Of a DNA stretch of 64,000 nt, positions 22,230 to 30,077 are shown in pieces. A program made the position numbers and the translations under genes. The stretch's first letter is position 1, and every line of letters begins with the position of its first letter. Source of the stretch: Frigidibacter oleivorans (GTDB lineage: Bacteria; Pseudomonadota; Alphaproteobacteria; Rhodobacterales; Rhodobacteraceae); the NCBI RefSeq assembly GCF_003993775.1, contig NZ_RJRZ01000001.1, positions 124,001-188,000 of the forward strand, given 5' to 3'. A model generated the notes under the pieces. The model worked only from the letters and a program-made list of their open reading frames with translations, did not search any database and was not told the DNA's origin.

Positions 22230-23335
22230 AGCGACCCCGCAATCCTTTCCCGGGCGTGTCCCGGTTCACCGACAGGCACGGGAAGGTGCGGTGGCGCTTC
22301 AGGGTGAAGAGTAAGGCCGACCTCTATCTGCCTGGCGCCTACGGATCGGCCGAGTTTCGCGTGGCCTATGAGGCGGCGGTTGCTGGTGCAGCCCAGCCGG
22401 TCGAGCGGACGAACAGCACCTTCGGGACGGTAGCTTGGCTGATCGAGAATTACCTTCGCAGTGCCAAGTATCTGAACCTCTCCGAAATCCGCCGGAAGAC
22501 GATCCGTCGCGAACTGGATTGGCTCCGGGCTGAGGCAGGCCAGTATCAAGCCGCCCGGATCGAGACGCGCCACGTCGAAGCGATCATGGCGCGCAAGGCG
22601 GGGCCTACCGCCGCGAACACCGTGAAGAAGAACATGTCTATGCTCTTCAACTTCGGGATCAAGCACGGGCTGGCCGACCTCAAGCACAACCCCGCCAAAT
22701 ATGCCGACCGCCGCAAGGAAAACCCGGACGGCTACCACACCTGGACGGCAGAAGAGATGGACCAGTTTCTTGCCCATCACGGGACGGGGACGAAGGCTCG
22801 GCTGGCGGCGCTGCTAATTATGAACACGGGCGCCGCCCGGCAGGACGTGATCCGGCTCGGCTGGCAGAACGTGAGGGCCGGCCGGATCAGCTACCGCCGG
22901 CACAAGAGCGAGATCGGCGGCGACTACGAGATACTGCCCGAGCTTGCTGAGGAGCTTCGCCACGTCCCGGCCGACCGGATGCTGTTCCTCACGCACGGGG
23001 CAGGACGCCCCTACAAGCCCGAGACCTTTGGCAACTGGTTCAAGGATCAGTGCAAGGACGCCGGGCTTCCGCATTGCTCATCGCACGGGCTGCGGAAGGG
23101 GCAGGCGACCCGAATTGCCGAGGAAGGCGGGACCGAGCTGGAGGTGATGAGCTTCCTCGCCCACGCCACCCCGAAGGAGGGCGCGACATATACGAAGAAG
23201 GCTGGCCGCGGGAAGTTGGCCGACCGGGGTTTGTCACGAGTGACTGGAGTGAAATCCGAGCGGGTGTTGTCTAACCTATTCGACGGGTTAGACATCAGCG
23301 CACCACAACCACCTGAAAAGAAAGGCAAATCATGA
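22226..23335 (+). CDS. int: Tyrosine integrase of the element
   Basis: 369 aa. An N-terminal arm-binding part (GVSRFTDRHGKVRWRFRV), a core-binding helical domain (about 65-165), and the catalytic domain with Arg205 (TGAARQD), Lys227, His287-x-x-Arg290 (SHGLRKG), His313 (LAHAT) and nucleophile Tyr322 (GATYTKKA) are all present, so the enzyme looks intact. It ends 5 bp before the tRNA-Glu 3' end. Its last codons contain the GTCTAACC inverted repeat that may be its own arm site. It would integrate the element into tRNA-Glu and, with an accessory factor, excise it. Confidence 0.93.
   Translation: MKRPRNPFPGVSRFTDRHGKVRWRFRVKSKADLYLPGAYGSAEFRVAYEAAVAGAAQPVERTNSTFGTVAWLIENYLRSAKYLNLSEIRRKTIRRELDWLRAEAGQYQAARIETRHVEAIMARKAGPTAANTVKKNMSMLFNFGIKHGLADLKHNPAKYADRRKENPDGYHTWTAEEMDQFLAHHGTGTKARLAALLIMNTGAARQDVIRLGWQNVRAGRISYRRHKSEIGGDYEILPELAEELRHVPADRMLFLTHGAGRPYKPETFGNWFKDQCKDAGLPHCSSHGLRKGQATRIAEEGGTELEVMSFLAHATPKEGATYTKKAGRGKLADRGLSRVTGVKSERVLSNLFDGLDISAPQPPEKKGKS
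23269..23293. repeat. Candidate integrase arm sites, right end
   Basis: GTCTAACC (23269-23276) and GGTTAGAC (23286-23293) form a perfect 8-bp inverted repeat inside the 3' end of the integrase gene, about 50-70 bp from the right core. The same octamer lies at 5660-5667 near the left core. Likely integrase or excisionase binding sites. Confidence 0.5.
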
Positions 23336-23340
23336 CTGAG

Positions 23341-23356
23341 TGGCAGCCCGTAGGGG
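23341..23356. repeat. Right attachment site (attR core)
   Basis: The 16-bp match to 5608-5623. It forms the CCA end, acceptor strand and part of the T arm of tRNA-Glu on the minus strand, so integration kept the tRNA intact by supplying the same 3' end. Confidence 0.9.
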
Positions 23357-23415
23357 AGTCGAACCCCTCTTTTCAGGTTGAAAACCTGACGTCCTAACCG
23401 ATAGACGAACGGGCC
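23341..23415 (-). tRNA. tRNA-Glu (TTC)
   Basis: A complete 75-base cloverleaf on the minus strand. Acceptor GGCCCGT pairs with ACGGGCT (G1-U72 wobble), then discriminator G and encoded CCA. The anticodon stem-loop CAGG-TTTTCAA-CCTG gives anticodon TTC. The T arm is GAGGG-GTTCGAC-TCCCCT in outline. The 3' end is the integration site of the phage-like element. Confidence 0.97.
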
Positions 23416-23562
23416 ACGCTGGCGTTCCGGGCGGCGTCGCATCGGGGCGTCGCTCGGCGTGGGGCGGTGTTTAGGCCAGCCGGTTGAGACTCGCAAGAGG
23501 ATTTTGCAGATTTCGCGCAGGATTTTCCGCCGACCTGCGGCCCCGGGAAAAGGCACGTCTTC

Positions 23563-25305
23563 TCAGGCCCTTGCGGCATCCTCCAGCCGCAGCTGCACGC
23601 TGGACCGGCCCTGCCAGTGGTTCAGTTCCAGCTTGCCCGCCAGGTGGAACCGGTGGCCGCCATGCGCCTCGAACAGCGGGCCGAGCGGGCCGTCGAAGGC
23701 GCCGAAGGCCACCGCGTCGAGCCGCGGGCCGGTTTCCGCGCCGAAGGTCAGGCGCAGATGCGTCTCGCCCATCCGCCGCGTGCGGACAATCGCCATCGCC
23801 CCGAAGGCGAAGCGCGGCGCCGGCGCGCCCTGTCCGTAGGGGCCGGCGCGGTCGAGGTCCTCCAGCAGCGCGGGCGTCGCCGCCCCCGGCATCAGCAGCC
23901 CGTCGAGCCGAAGGTCGCGCGGCCCCCCCGCCCCCGCCCCCTGCCGGGCCAGCAGGTCGGCCAGCCGCTCCATCGCCGGGTCCAGCCGCGCCCGGCCCAC
24001 GGTCAGGCCCGCCGCCATCCGGTGCCCGCCGCCGCGCAGCAGCAGACCCTCGGCCGCGACCCGGTGCACCGCCGCGCCGAGGTCCACGCCCGCGACCGAG
24101 CGGCCCGACCCCTTGCCCTCGTCGTCGGCGAAGCCGATCACCACGGCGGGGCGGTTCGTCGCCTCTTTCAGCCGGGCCGCCACGATGCCCACCACGCCCG
24201 GGTGCCAGCCATCCGCCGCCGCCCAGACCAGGGGCGCGTCCAGCCCCCGCGCCTCGGCCTGGGCCAGCGCCGCGTCGCGGACCCGCATCTCGATCTCGCG
24301 CCGTTCGGTGTTCAGCTGGTCGAGCCGGGCGGCAAGGTCCGCGGCCTCGCGCGGATCGTCGGTCGCCAGCAGCCGCGCGCCCAGATCGGCGGCACCGATG
24401 CGGCCGCCGGCATTGACGCGCGGCCCCAGCAGGAAGCCCAGGTGATAGGCGGTCGGCGCTCGGTCCATCCGCGCCGCGTCGGCCAGCGCCACCAGCCCCG
24501 GCCGTTCGCGCCGCGCCATGACCTTCAGCCCCTGCCGCACCAGCGCCCGGTTGACGCCGGTCAGCGGGGCGACATCGGCCACCGTCGCCAGCGCCACCAG
24601 ATCGAGCAGCGCCATCAGGTCCGGCCCCTGCATGTTCTGCGCGCGCAGCTGGCGGTTCGCCTCGACCAGCATCAGGAACACGACCGAGGCAGCGCAGAGA
24701 TGTCCCAGCTCGCCCGACTCGTCCTGCCGGTTCGGGTTCACCACCGCCAGCGCGGCGGGCAGCGTCTCGCCGCCGAGGTGATGGTCCAGCACGATGACAT
24801 CGGCGCTGGCCGCCGCCGCGATCGGGTCATGCGACAGGGTCCCGCAATCGACGCAGACGATCAGCCGATGCGCCTCGGCCAGCATCCGCATGGCGGGCAC
24901 GTTGGGGCCATAGCCTTCGTCGATGCGGTCGGGGATGTAGACCGTGGCATCGCGGCCCATGGACCGCAGCCAGATCTTCAGAAGCGCGGCCGAGGATCCG
25001 CCGTCCACATCGTAGTCGGCGAAGATGGCGATGGGTTCGCGGTCCTTGACCGCGCGCAGGAACCGCGCCGCCGCCGCCTGCATGTCGCGCAGGCTGCGCG
25101 GATCGGGCAGCAGATCGGTCAGCTTCGGGTCCAGAAAGCGCGTGGCGTCCTCGGGCGCCACGCCCCGCGCCGCCAGCACCCGGGCCAGCGGCAGGGGCAG
25201 TCCCGTCGCCTGCACCATCGCCTCGGCCTGGCGCTCGACCTCGGGCGCGGGGCCGACCCAGCGGCGGCCGGTGGCGGATTGCGATACGTTCAGGAAATCG
25301 GCCAT
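23563..25305 (-). CDS. recJ: Single-strand DNA exonuclease RecJ
   Basis: 580 aa, normal RecJ length. DHH-family motifs are clear: FADYDVDGGSSAALLK (motif I), VIVLDHHLGGE (motif III with the DHH triad) and NAGGRIGAADLGAR in the DHHA1 linker. RecJ degrades single-stranded DNA 5' to 3' in recombination and mismatch repair. It is last in hom-glpX-recJ on the minus strand, with about 60 bp after glpX, an order often kept in Rhodobacterales. Confidence 0.95.
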   Translation of the reverse strand: MADFLNVSQSATGRRWVGPAPEVERQAEAMVQATGLPLPLARVLAARGVAPEDATRFLDPKLTDLLPDPRSLRDMQAAAARFLRAVKDREPIAIFADYDVDGGSSAALLKIWLRSMGRDATVYIPDRIDEGYGPNVPAMRMLAEAHRLIVCVDCGTLSHDPIAAAASADVIVLDHHLGGETLPAALAVVNPNRQDESGELGHLCAASVVFLMLVEANRQLRAQNMQGPDLMALLDLVALATVADVAPLTGVNRALVRQGLKVMARRERPGLVALADAARMDRAPTAYHLGFLLGPRVNAGGRIGAADLGARLLATDDPREAADLAARLDQLNTERREIEMRVRDAALAQAEARGLDAPLVWAAADGWHPGVVGIVAARLKEATNRPAVVIGFADDEGKGSGRSVAGVDLGAAVHRVAAEGLLLRGGGHRMAAGLTVGRARLDPAMERLADLLARQGAGAGGPRDLRLDGLLMPGAATPALLEDLDRAGPYGQGAPAPRFAFGAMAIVRTRRMGETHLRLTFGAETGPRLDAVAFGAFDGPLGPLFEAHGGHRFHLAGKLELNHWQGRSSVQLRLEDAARA

Positions 25306-25365
25306 GCGTTCCTCTGCCCCCGCCGCGCGTCCGGTGCAAGGGGCAGAGCAGCGGGACCGCGCGGC

Positions 25366-26328
25366 TTACTTCACCGGGTTGCGATAGATCATCCGGCGGA
25401 CCGAGCCGGTCTTCGACCGCATCAGGATCGTCTCGGTGGTCTGGAAGCCGGGTTCGCGCTTCACGCCCTGCACGATCGAGCCGTTGGTCACGCCGGTCGC
25501 CGCGAAGATCACGTCCGAGGTCACCAGTTCGTCGCGCGAATAGATGCGGTCCAGGTCGGTGATCCCGGCCTTGCGGGCGCGGCCGCGTTCGTCGTCGTTG
25601 CGGAACAGCAGCTTGCCCCACATCTGCCCGCCCATGCATTTCAGTGCCGAGGCCGCCAGCACGCCTTCCGGCGCCCCGCCCGAGCCCATGTACATGTCGA
25701 TGCCGGTGGTTTCCTCGGCGCAGTGGATGACGCCGGCCACGTCGCCATCGGTGATCAGCCGGATCGCGGCGCCGGTGGCGCGGATCTCGGCGATCAGGTC
25801 CTGATGGCGCGGGCGTTCAAGGATGCAGCAGGTGATGTCGGAGGCGTCGCAGTTCTTCGCCTTCGCCAGCGCCCGCACCCGTTCGGCCGGTTCCATCGCC
25901 AGGCTGACCACATCCGTCGGATAGCCCGGCCCGATGGCCAGCTTTTCCATATAGACGTCGGGCGCGTGCAGCAGCGTGCCGCGCGGCGCCATCGCGATCA
26001 CGGTCAGCGCGTTCGGCATGTCCTTGGCGGTGAGGGTCGTGCCTTCCAGCGGGTCGAGCGCGATGTCCACCTCGGGTCCGGTGCCGGTGCCGACCTCCTC
26101 GCCGATATAGAGCATCGGCGCCTCGTCGCGCTCGCCCTCGCCGATCACGACCACGCCCTTGATGTCGAGCATGTTCAGCTGGTCGCGCATGGCGTTCACC
26201 GCCGCCTGGTCGGCGGCCTTCTCGTCGCCGCGTCCGATCAGCCGCGCCGAGGCATGGGCGGCCGCCTCGCTGACACGGGCGAGGCCGAGGGACAGCATGC
26301 GGTCGTTGAAGTCGACGGGAACGGTCAT
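25366..26328 (-). CDS. glpX: Fructose-1,6-bisphosphatase class II
   Basis: 320 aa. GlpX marks include VIGEGERDEAPMLYIGE, the metal and sugar-phosphate region DIALDPLEGTT, and TDGDVAGVIHC with GSGGAPEGVLAA. The enzyme makes fructose 6-phosphate in gluconeogenesis. The start MTVPVDFNDRML was chosen by homology; the frame stays open for about 36 more codons but those are low-complexity. In this window it complements the glycerol operon, whose products enter gluconeogenesis. Confidence 0.95.
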   Translation of the reverse strand: MTVPVDFNDRMLSLGLARVSEAAAHASARLIGRGDEKAADQAAVNAMRDQLNMLDIKGVVVIGEGERDEAPMLYIGEEVGTGTGPEVDIALDPLEGTTLTAKDMPNALTVIAMAPRGTLLHAPDVYMEKLAIGPGYPTDVVSLAMEPAERVRALAKAKNCDASDITCCILERPRHQDLIAEIRATGAAIRLITDGDVAGVIHCAEETTGIDMYMGSGGAPEGVLAASALKCMGGQMWGKLLFRNDDERGRARKAGITDLDRIYSRDELVTSDVIFAATGVTNGSIVQGVKREPGFQTTETILMRSKTGSVRRMIYRNPVK

Positions 26329-26421
26329 CGGGAAATTCCTGCGTGATCTGCTTTGGCTCGCAGCTAACCGCAGGAGCATGACAGGGGCAAGTCCCGCAGG
26401 CGACCGGCGGGCGACGATTGG

Positions 26422-26449
26422 CGCGCCGGGCGGCATTTCCGCCGGCGCG
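26422..26449. promoter_or_regulatory. Strong hairpin between hom and glpX
   Basis: CGCGCC-G-GGCGG-cattt-CCGCC-GGCGCG folds into an 11-bp stem with one bulged G. No T run follows on the minus strand, so it is more likely an RNA-processing or attenuation element than a simple terminator. Confidence 0.4.
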
Positions 26450-26467
26450 GCCCTCGCCGTAGCCCTG

Positions 26468-27754
26468 TCAGACCTGTTCGATGCGGATCGCGACCGGCGG
26501 GCCGGTCAGCACCGCCGTGGCGGCAAAGCCCTCGATGGCCGCGTCGATGGCGTCGCGGGTGGTGCGGTGGGTCACGATCAGGACCGGGGCCACCGTGCTT
26601 TCATGCCCGTATTGCCGCATCCGGCTGATCGAGATGCCGGCCTCGCCCAGGACGGCCGCCACCTTGGCCAGCGCGCCCGGCTTGTCCAGCAGTTCCATCC
26701 GCAGGTAATAGGGCGCCGCCGCCGCGGCCTTGGCCGCGACCGGATCGGACAGCGTGGTGGCGGGCTGGCCGAAGGTCGGCATCCGGCAGCCGCGCGCGAT
26801 GTCGATCACGTCGGCCATCACCGCGCTGGCGGTCGGCCCCTCGCCCGCGCCGGGGCCGCGCAACACGATCTGGCCGACGCTGTCGCCTTCCAGCACCACC
26901 ATGTTGGTGCCGCCCTGCAGCTGGCCCAGCGGGCTGTCCGCCGGCACGAGGCAGGGCGACATCCGCTGTTCCAGCCCGCGCCCCGTCATCTGCGCCACAC
27001 CCAGCAGCTTGATCTTGAAGCCCATGTCGCCGGCGCGGCGGATATCGTCGATCGAGATGCGCTCGATCCCCTCCAGCTCGATCGCGTCGAAGCTGACCTT
27101 GGTGCCGAAGGCGATGGAGGCCAGCAGCGCCAGCTTGTGGCCCGCGTCGATCCCGCCCACATCCAGCGTCGGATCGGCCTCGAGATAGCCCAGGGCGCGG
27201 GCCTCCTCGAACACCGTCTCGTAGGGCAGGCCCGCGCTGTCCATCCGGGTCAGGATGTAGTTGCAGGTGCCGTTCATCACCCCCATCACCCGGCGGATGC
27301 CGTTGCCGGCCAGACCTTCGGTCAGGGTCTTGATCACCGGGATACCGCCCGCCACCGCCGCCTCGAACCGCACGACGCGGCCCGCGCGTTCGGCCAGTTC
27401 GGCGATCTCCTGCCCCGAATGGGCCAGCAGCGCCTTGTTCGCCGTCACCACGTCCTTGCCCGCCGCCAGCGCGGCCAGGGTCGCGTCGCGGGCCGGGCCG
27501 TCATGCCCGCCCATCAGTTCCACGAAGACATCGACATCGGCGCGCCGGGCCAGCGCGACGGGATCGTCCTCCCACGCATAGGCGGACAGATCGGCATCGC
27601 GGTTCTTCGCCCGGTCGCGGGCGCAGACGGCGGTGATGACCACCTCGCGCCCCGCGCGACCCGCAATCAGCGCCGCGTGTTTCTGCACGATCTTCACGGT
27701 GCCGATGCCGACGGTCCCCAGACCGGCAATGCCAAGGCGCAGGGGATCGGACAT
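26468..27754 (-). CDS. hom: Homoserine dehydrogenase
   Basis: 428 aa. NAD(P)-binding GIAGLGTVGIGTVK at the N-terminus, VVTANKALLAHSG, the substrate region with NGTCNYILTRM, and EADPTLDVGGIDAGHKLALLA identify homoserine dehydrogenase; an ACT regulatory domain (LLDKPGALAKVAAVLGEAGIS) closes the protein and would sense threonine. It makes homoserine for threonine and methionine. AGGAG sits just before ATG 27754; the upstream open frame is not used. Confidence 0.96.
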   Translation of the reverse strand: MSDPLRLGIAGLGTVGIGTVKIVQKHAALIAGRAGREVVITAVCARDRAKNRDADLSAYAWEDDPVALARRADVDVFVELMGGHDGPARDATLAALAAGKDVVTANKALLAHSGQEIAELAERAGRVVRFEAAVAGGIPVIKTLTEGLAGNGIRRVMGVMNGTCNYILTRMDSAGLPYETVFEEARALGYLEADPTLDVGGIDAGHKLALLASIAFGTKVSFDAIELEGIERISIDDIRRAGDMGFKIKLLGVAQMTGRGLEQRMSPCLVPADSPLGQLQGGTNMVVLEGDSVGQIVLRGPGAGEGPTASAVMADVIDIARGCRMPTFGQPATTLSDPVAAKAAAAAPYYLRMELLDKPGALAKVAAVLGEAGISISRMRQYGHESTVAPVLIVTHRTTRDAIDAAIEGFAATAVLTGPPVAIRIEQV

Positions 27755-27843
27755 GGGAGGCTCCTGAAGGTCGTCGGTGAAGGGCTGGCGGTCTGTTAGC
27801 CGGTTCGGCGCTGCGGCGCAACGCGCAGCCCGCGGTGCGCCGG

Positions 27844-28134
27844 TCAGCCGCCCGCGCCGGGGTCGGTCGCGTCCGGATCGCCCGCATCCAGGTCTGTCGC
27901 CAGCAGCGCATCGGCCCGGGCGCGCAGGTCGGCGGCGCGGGCCGCCTCGGCGGCGGTGGGATCGGCGGTCGCCGCCGTCGCGCCGGCCTGCGCCAGAACC
28001 GGGGCCAGCGGCACCAGCGTCGGCCAGCCCTGCGACACGGGGGCCGCGGCACGGCTTTCGGCATCCGGCCAGGGCGAACAGCCCGCGACCAGCAGCAGGG
28101 GAAGAGCGAGGGACAGCAAAAGGCGGTTGGGCAT
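27844..28134 (-). CDS. Small predicted lipoprotein
   Basis: 96 aa with a signal peptide ending in a lipobox (LLLSLALPLLLVAGC), so it would be lipid-anchored at Cys19. The mature part is Ala- and Asp-rich, with GWPTLVPLAPVLAQAG and a helical ADLRARADALLATD. The Asp at position +3 or later does not clearly mark retention in the inner membrane. It lies between hom and the divergent TetR gene, 134 bp from the latter. Function unknown. Confidence 0.75.
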   Translation of the reverse strand: MPNRLLLSLALPLLLVAGCSPWPDAESRAAAPVSQGWPTLVPLAPVLAQAGATAATADPTAAEAARAADLRARADALLATDLDAGDPDATDPGAGG

Positions 28135-28249
28135 GGGTCCGGCGGAACGGTTTGGCCGGGACCATAGGCGCAGCCGGGGCCGGTGGGCAAGGCGCTTCCG
28201 CCCGCGGCAGGGCCGGGACGGCGACGGCGCCGCTTCAAACTGAACGACT

Positions 28250-28266
28250 GTGCAGTTACACTGCAC
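28250..28266. promoter_or_regulatory. Palindromic operator for the TetR gene
   Basis: GTGCAGT-tac-ACTGCAC is a perfect 7-bp dyad that ends 2 bp before the TetR start codon, and AACTG/CAGTT flanks it. Binding here would block transcription or initiation of the TetR gene and possibly of the divergent lipoprotein gene. Confidence 0.6.
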
Positions 28267-28268
28267 CC

Positions 28269-28859
28269 ATGGCGCGCAAGACCGGCTCTCATGCGGATAT
28301 CACCGGCCCCCGGGTGCGGGCGGCGGCACTGCAGCTGTTCGCGCGGCACGGCTATGCGGCGGTGTCGATGCGCCAGATCGCGGCCGAGGTCGGGGTGCAG
28401 GCCGGCGCGCTCTACCTCTACACGCCGGACAAGCAGGCGCTGCTCTTCGACCTGATGCGGGCGCATATGCGCGAGGTGCTGGACCGCTGGCGGGACGAGC
28501 CGAAGGGCCTGTCGCCCGGCGAAAGGCTGGATGCCTTCACCCGCTATCACATCCGCTTCAGCCTCGACCGGCCCGAGGCCGTGTTCGTGTCGAACATGGA
28601 ACTGCGCAACCTCACGCCCGAGCACTTCGCCCAGATCGAGGCGATGCGCCGCAGCTATGAGGACGAACTGGAAGCGATCCTCGTCGCCGGGCGGGCGGAC
28701 GGCACCTTCCGGCTGGAGGATTCGAAGCTGGCCGCGCTGGCGATCATCGCCATGCTGACGGGGGTCACCGGCTGGTTCCGCAGCGGCGGCCGCCTGTCCC
28801 GCGACCGGGTGGAACAGGTCTATCGCGGGATGGTGCGCGGCGCGGCGGGGTCGGCCTGA
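28269..28859 (+). CDS. TetR-family regulator
   Basis: 196 aa. An N-terminal TetR DNA-binding domain (VRAAALQLFARHGYAAVSMRQIAAEVGVQAGALYLYTPDKQALL, residues 15-58) precedes a helical ligand domain ending with ALAIIAMLTGVTGWFRSGG. The C-terminal half resembles TetR proteins linked to fatty-acyl or phenylacetyl metabolism, but that is a weak hint. The operator overlaps the start, suggesting autorepression with almost no leader. The target genes are not evident; the divergent lipoprotein is a candidate. Confidence 0.88.
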   Translation: MARKTGSHADITGPRVRAAALQLFARHGYAAVSMRQIAAEVGVQAGALYLYTPDKQALLFDLMRAHMREVLDRWRDEPKGLSPGERLDAFTRYHIRFSLDRPEAVFVSNMELRNLTPEHFAQIEAMRRSYEDELEAILVAGRADGTFRLEDSKLAALAIIAMLTGVTGWFRSGGRLSRDRVEQVYRGMVRGAAGSA

Positions 28860-28887
28860 GCCGGGCGGCGCTGCCTCGTCACGGCGG

Positions 28888-29487
28888 TCAATGGGTGCTG
28901 TCGTATTCGACTTTGCTGGCGAAGCGCGGGCGGGTGGGGATGAAGTTGTAGTACCAGCCCGCGTCCAGCCCCACGTTGAAGATCGGCTCGTATTGCATCC
29001 CCGTCTCGACCACCACCACCGTCTCGCCCGCCAGCAGGTTGGGCAGGCTGGACTTGCGGTTCTCGATCGTCGCGTCGGTATGCGCGGGATAGGCGCTGTC
29101 GGTCGAATAGGACCAGTACCGTTTGTATTTCCGGGTGGCCGAGTCGTAATAGACCGACGTCACGCGCATCCAGGTCGGATGGTTCGACCGGGTGAGGTAG
29201 TCGAACACGTCGTGCAGGTCGTCGATGTAGTCCGGCCCGATGGCGTTCAGCTCGCGCGAGATCATGTCGGAGACGGTATAGGCCGCGCGCACGTTCTGCG
29301 ACTGTTCGCGGAAGGCGTCGAAGAACTGGTAGGACATCGCATAGCCCCAGATCCACAGCGGCAGCACCAGCGCCGCCTCGACGGTGATCGAGCCGCGCGT
29401 GTCGCGGGCAAAGCCGCGCAGGCCCCTGCACAGGCGGTGCAGCAGGTTCGGGCGGGGGGCCGGGTCGGGGGCGGGTGCGGGGCGCAT
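28888..29487 (-). CDS. TadE-like pilus assembly protein
   Basis: 199 aa. A basic N-terminus, then DTRGSITVEAALVLPLWIWGYAM with a single membrane helix (about residues 32-52): the G-S-x-x-VE-x motif is the TadE signature resembling a pseudopilin processing site. The rest would lie in the periplasm. It overlaps the next upstream gene by one base. With the two preceding genes it forms a TadG-TadE-TadE block of the kind used in tight-adherence pili or related export, although no Tad ATPase or prepilin is in this window. Confidence 0.82.
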   Translation of the reverse strand: MRPAPAPDPAPRPNLLHRLCRGLRGFARDTRGSITVEAALVLPLWIWGYAMSYQFFDAFREQSQNVRAAYTVSDMISRELNAIGPDYIDDLHDVFDYLTRSNHPTWMRVTSVYYDSATRKYKRYWSYSTDSAYPAHTDATIENRKSSLPNLLAGETVVVVETGMQYEPIFNVGLDAGWYYNFIPTRPRFASKVEYDSTH

Positions 29488-30077
29488 CAGCTTGGCTCGA
29501 TCACGAAGGCCGAGGCCGAGGTCAGCGCATAGGCGCCGGATTCGTCCAGCGTCAGGTCCAGCCCCAGCCCGGCGCCGGGAAACAGCGGGTCGAAGACGGC
29601 GCAGGCCCGCAGCAGCATCATCTGGTTGTCGATCCCGGCCTGGAAATCCGGATCGATCTGTTCGGTCGCCGTCCGGTCCACGCAGGGCGCGCGGGTCGAG
29701 GGCAGCGCCCCGCCCTTCTCGATCTGGCGCATCTCCAGCAGGATGGTGTTGGTGCAGTCAGGGATCATCAGCGCGCTTTCGCAGACCCGCGCCTTGACCG
29801 CCGCATGCAGCGCAACGCGATCGTTGGACGAAACCGGCAGCACCTTCAGCCGCAGGTCGCGGATCGACAGGTCCATCGCGCGGTCCAGCGACACCTGCCG
29901 CAGCATCAGGATGCCGGATTCCACCGCCGAACACAGCATGAAGGCGAAGACCGGGAAGACGATGACGAATTCCACCGTGGCCGAGCCGCGCGTGGCCGCG
30001 CGAAACCGCCGGCCGCGTCGCCGCAGCGCACCGCCCGCCCGGGCGAGAAGATGACGCATCGCCGGGCCCGGTGTCAC
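29487..30077 (-). CDS. TadE/TadF-like pilus assembly protein
   Basis: 196 aa from GTG 30077, which overlaps the tadG stop; an in-frame ATG six codons later is an alternative. After an Arg-rich start comes TRGSATVEFVIVFPVFAFMLCSAVESG, a TadE-type membrane helix with the conserved Glu. The periplasmic part contains four or five cysteines (RVCESALMIPDC and later APCVD, LRACAVF), which may pair. Coupled to both neighbours. Confidence 0.82.
   Translation of the reverse strand: MTPGPAMRHLLARAGGALRRRGRRFRAATRGSATVEFVIVFPVFAFMLCSAVESGILMLRQVSLDRAMDLSIRDLRLKVLPVSSNDRVALHAAVKARVCESALMIPDCTNTILLEMRQIEKGGALPSTRAPCVDRTATEQIDPDFQAGIDNQMMLLRACAVFDPLFPGAGLGLDLTLDESGAYALTSASAFVIEPS

Larger units (their letters stand above)
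5608..23356. mobile_element. Phage-like integrated element in tRNA-Glu
   Basis: The element is bounded by a 16-bp direct repeat (TGGCAGCCCGTAGGGG) that on the right is the 3' end of tRNA-Glu. It carries a tyrosine integrase reading toward the tRNA, the usual layout of tRNA-integrated elements. Genes in order: four small overlapping early genes, a TopoVI-A-like gene, a noncoding stretch, an HTH gene, a permuted tRNA, portal, protease-capsid, connectors, tail tubes, TerS, TerL, tape measure, Zn-knuckle genes, a control region and integrase. No endolysin, holin, tail-tip, receptor-binding or replication genes are visible in its 17.7 kb, so it is either a decayed siphovirus or a satellite that borrows functions. 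Confidence 0.9.

Noticed and set aside
5608-23356. Gene transfer agent
   Set aside because: It has an integrase, exact att repeats in tRNA-Glu and a different gene order from the rhodobacterial GTA, and it lacks the GTA tail-tip genes.
23617-26346. Long plus-strand open frame opposite recJ and glpX
   Set aside because: His/Arg/Gln-rich shadow of two clear minus-strand genes.
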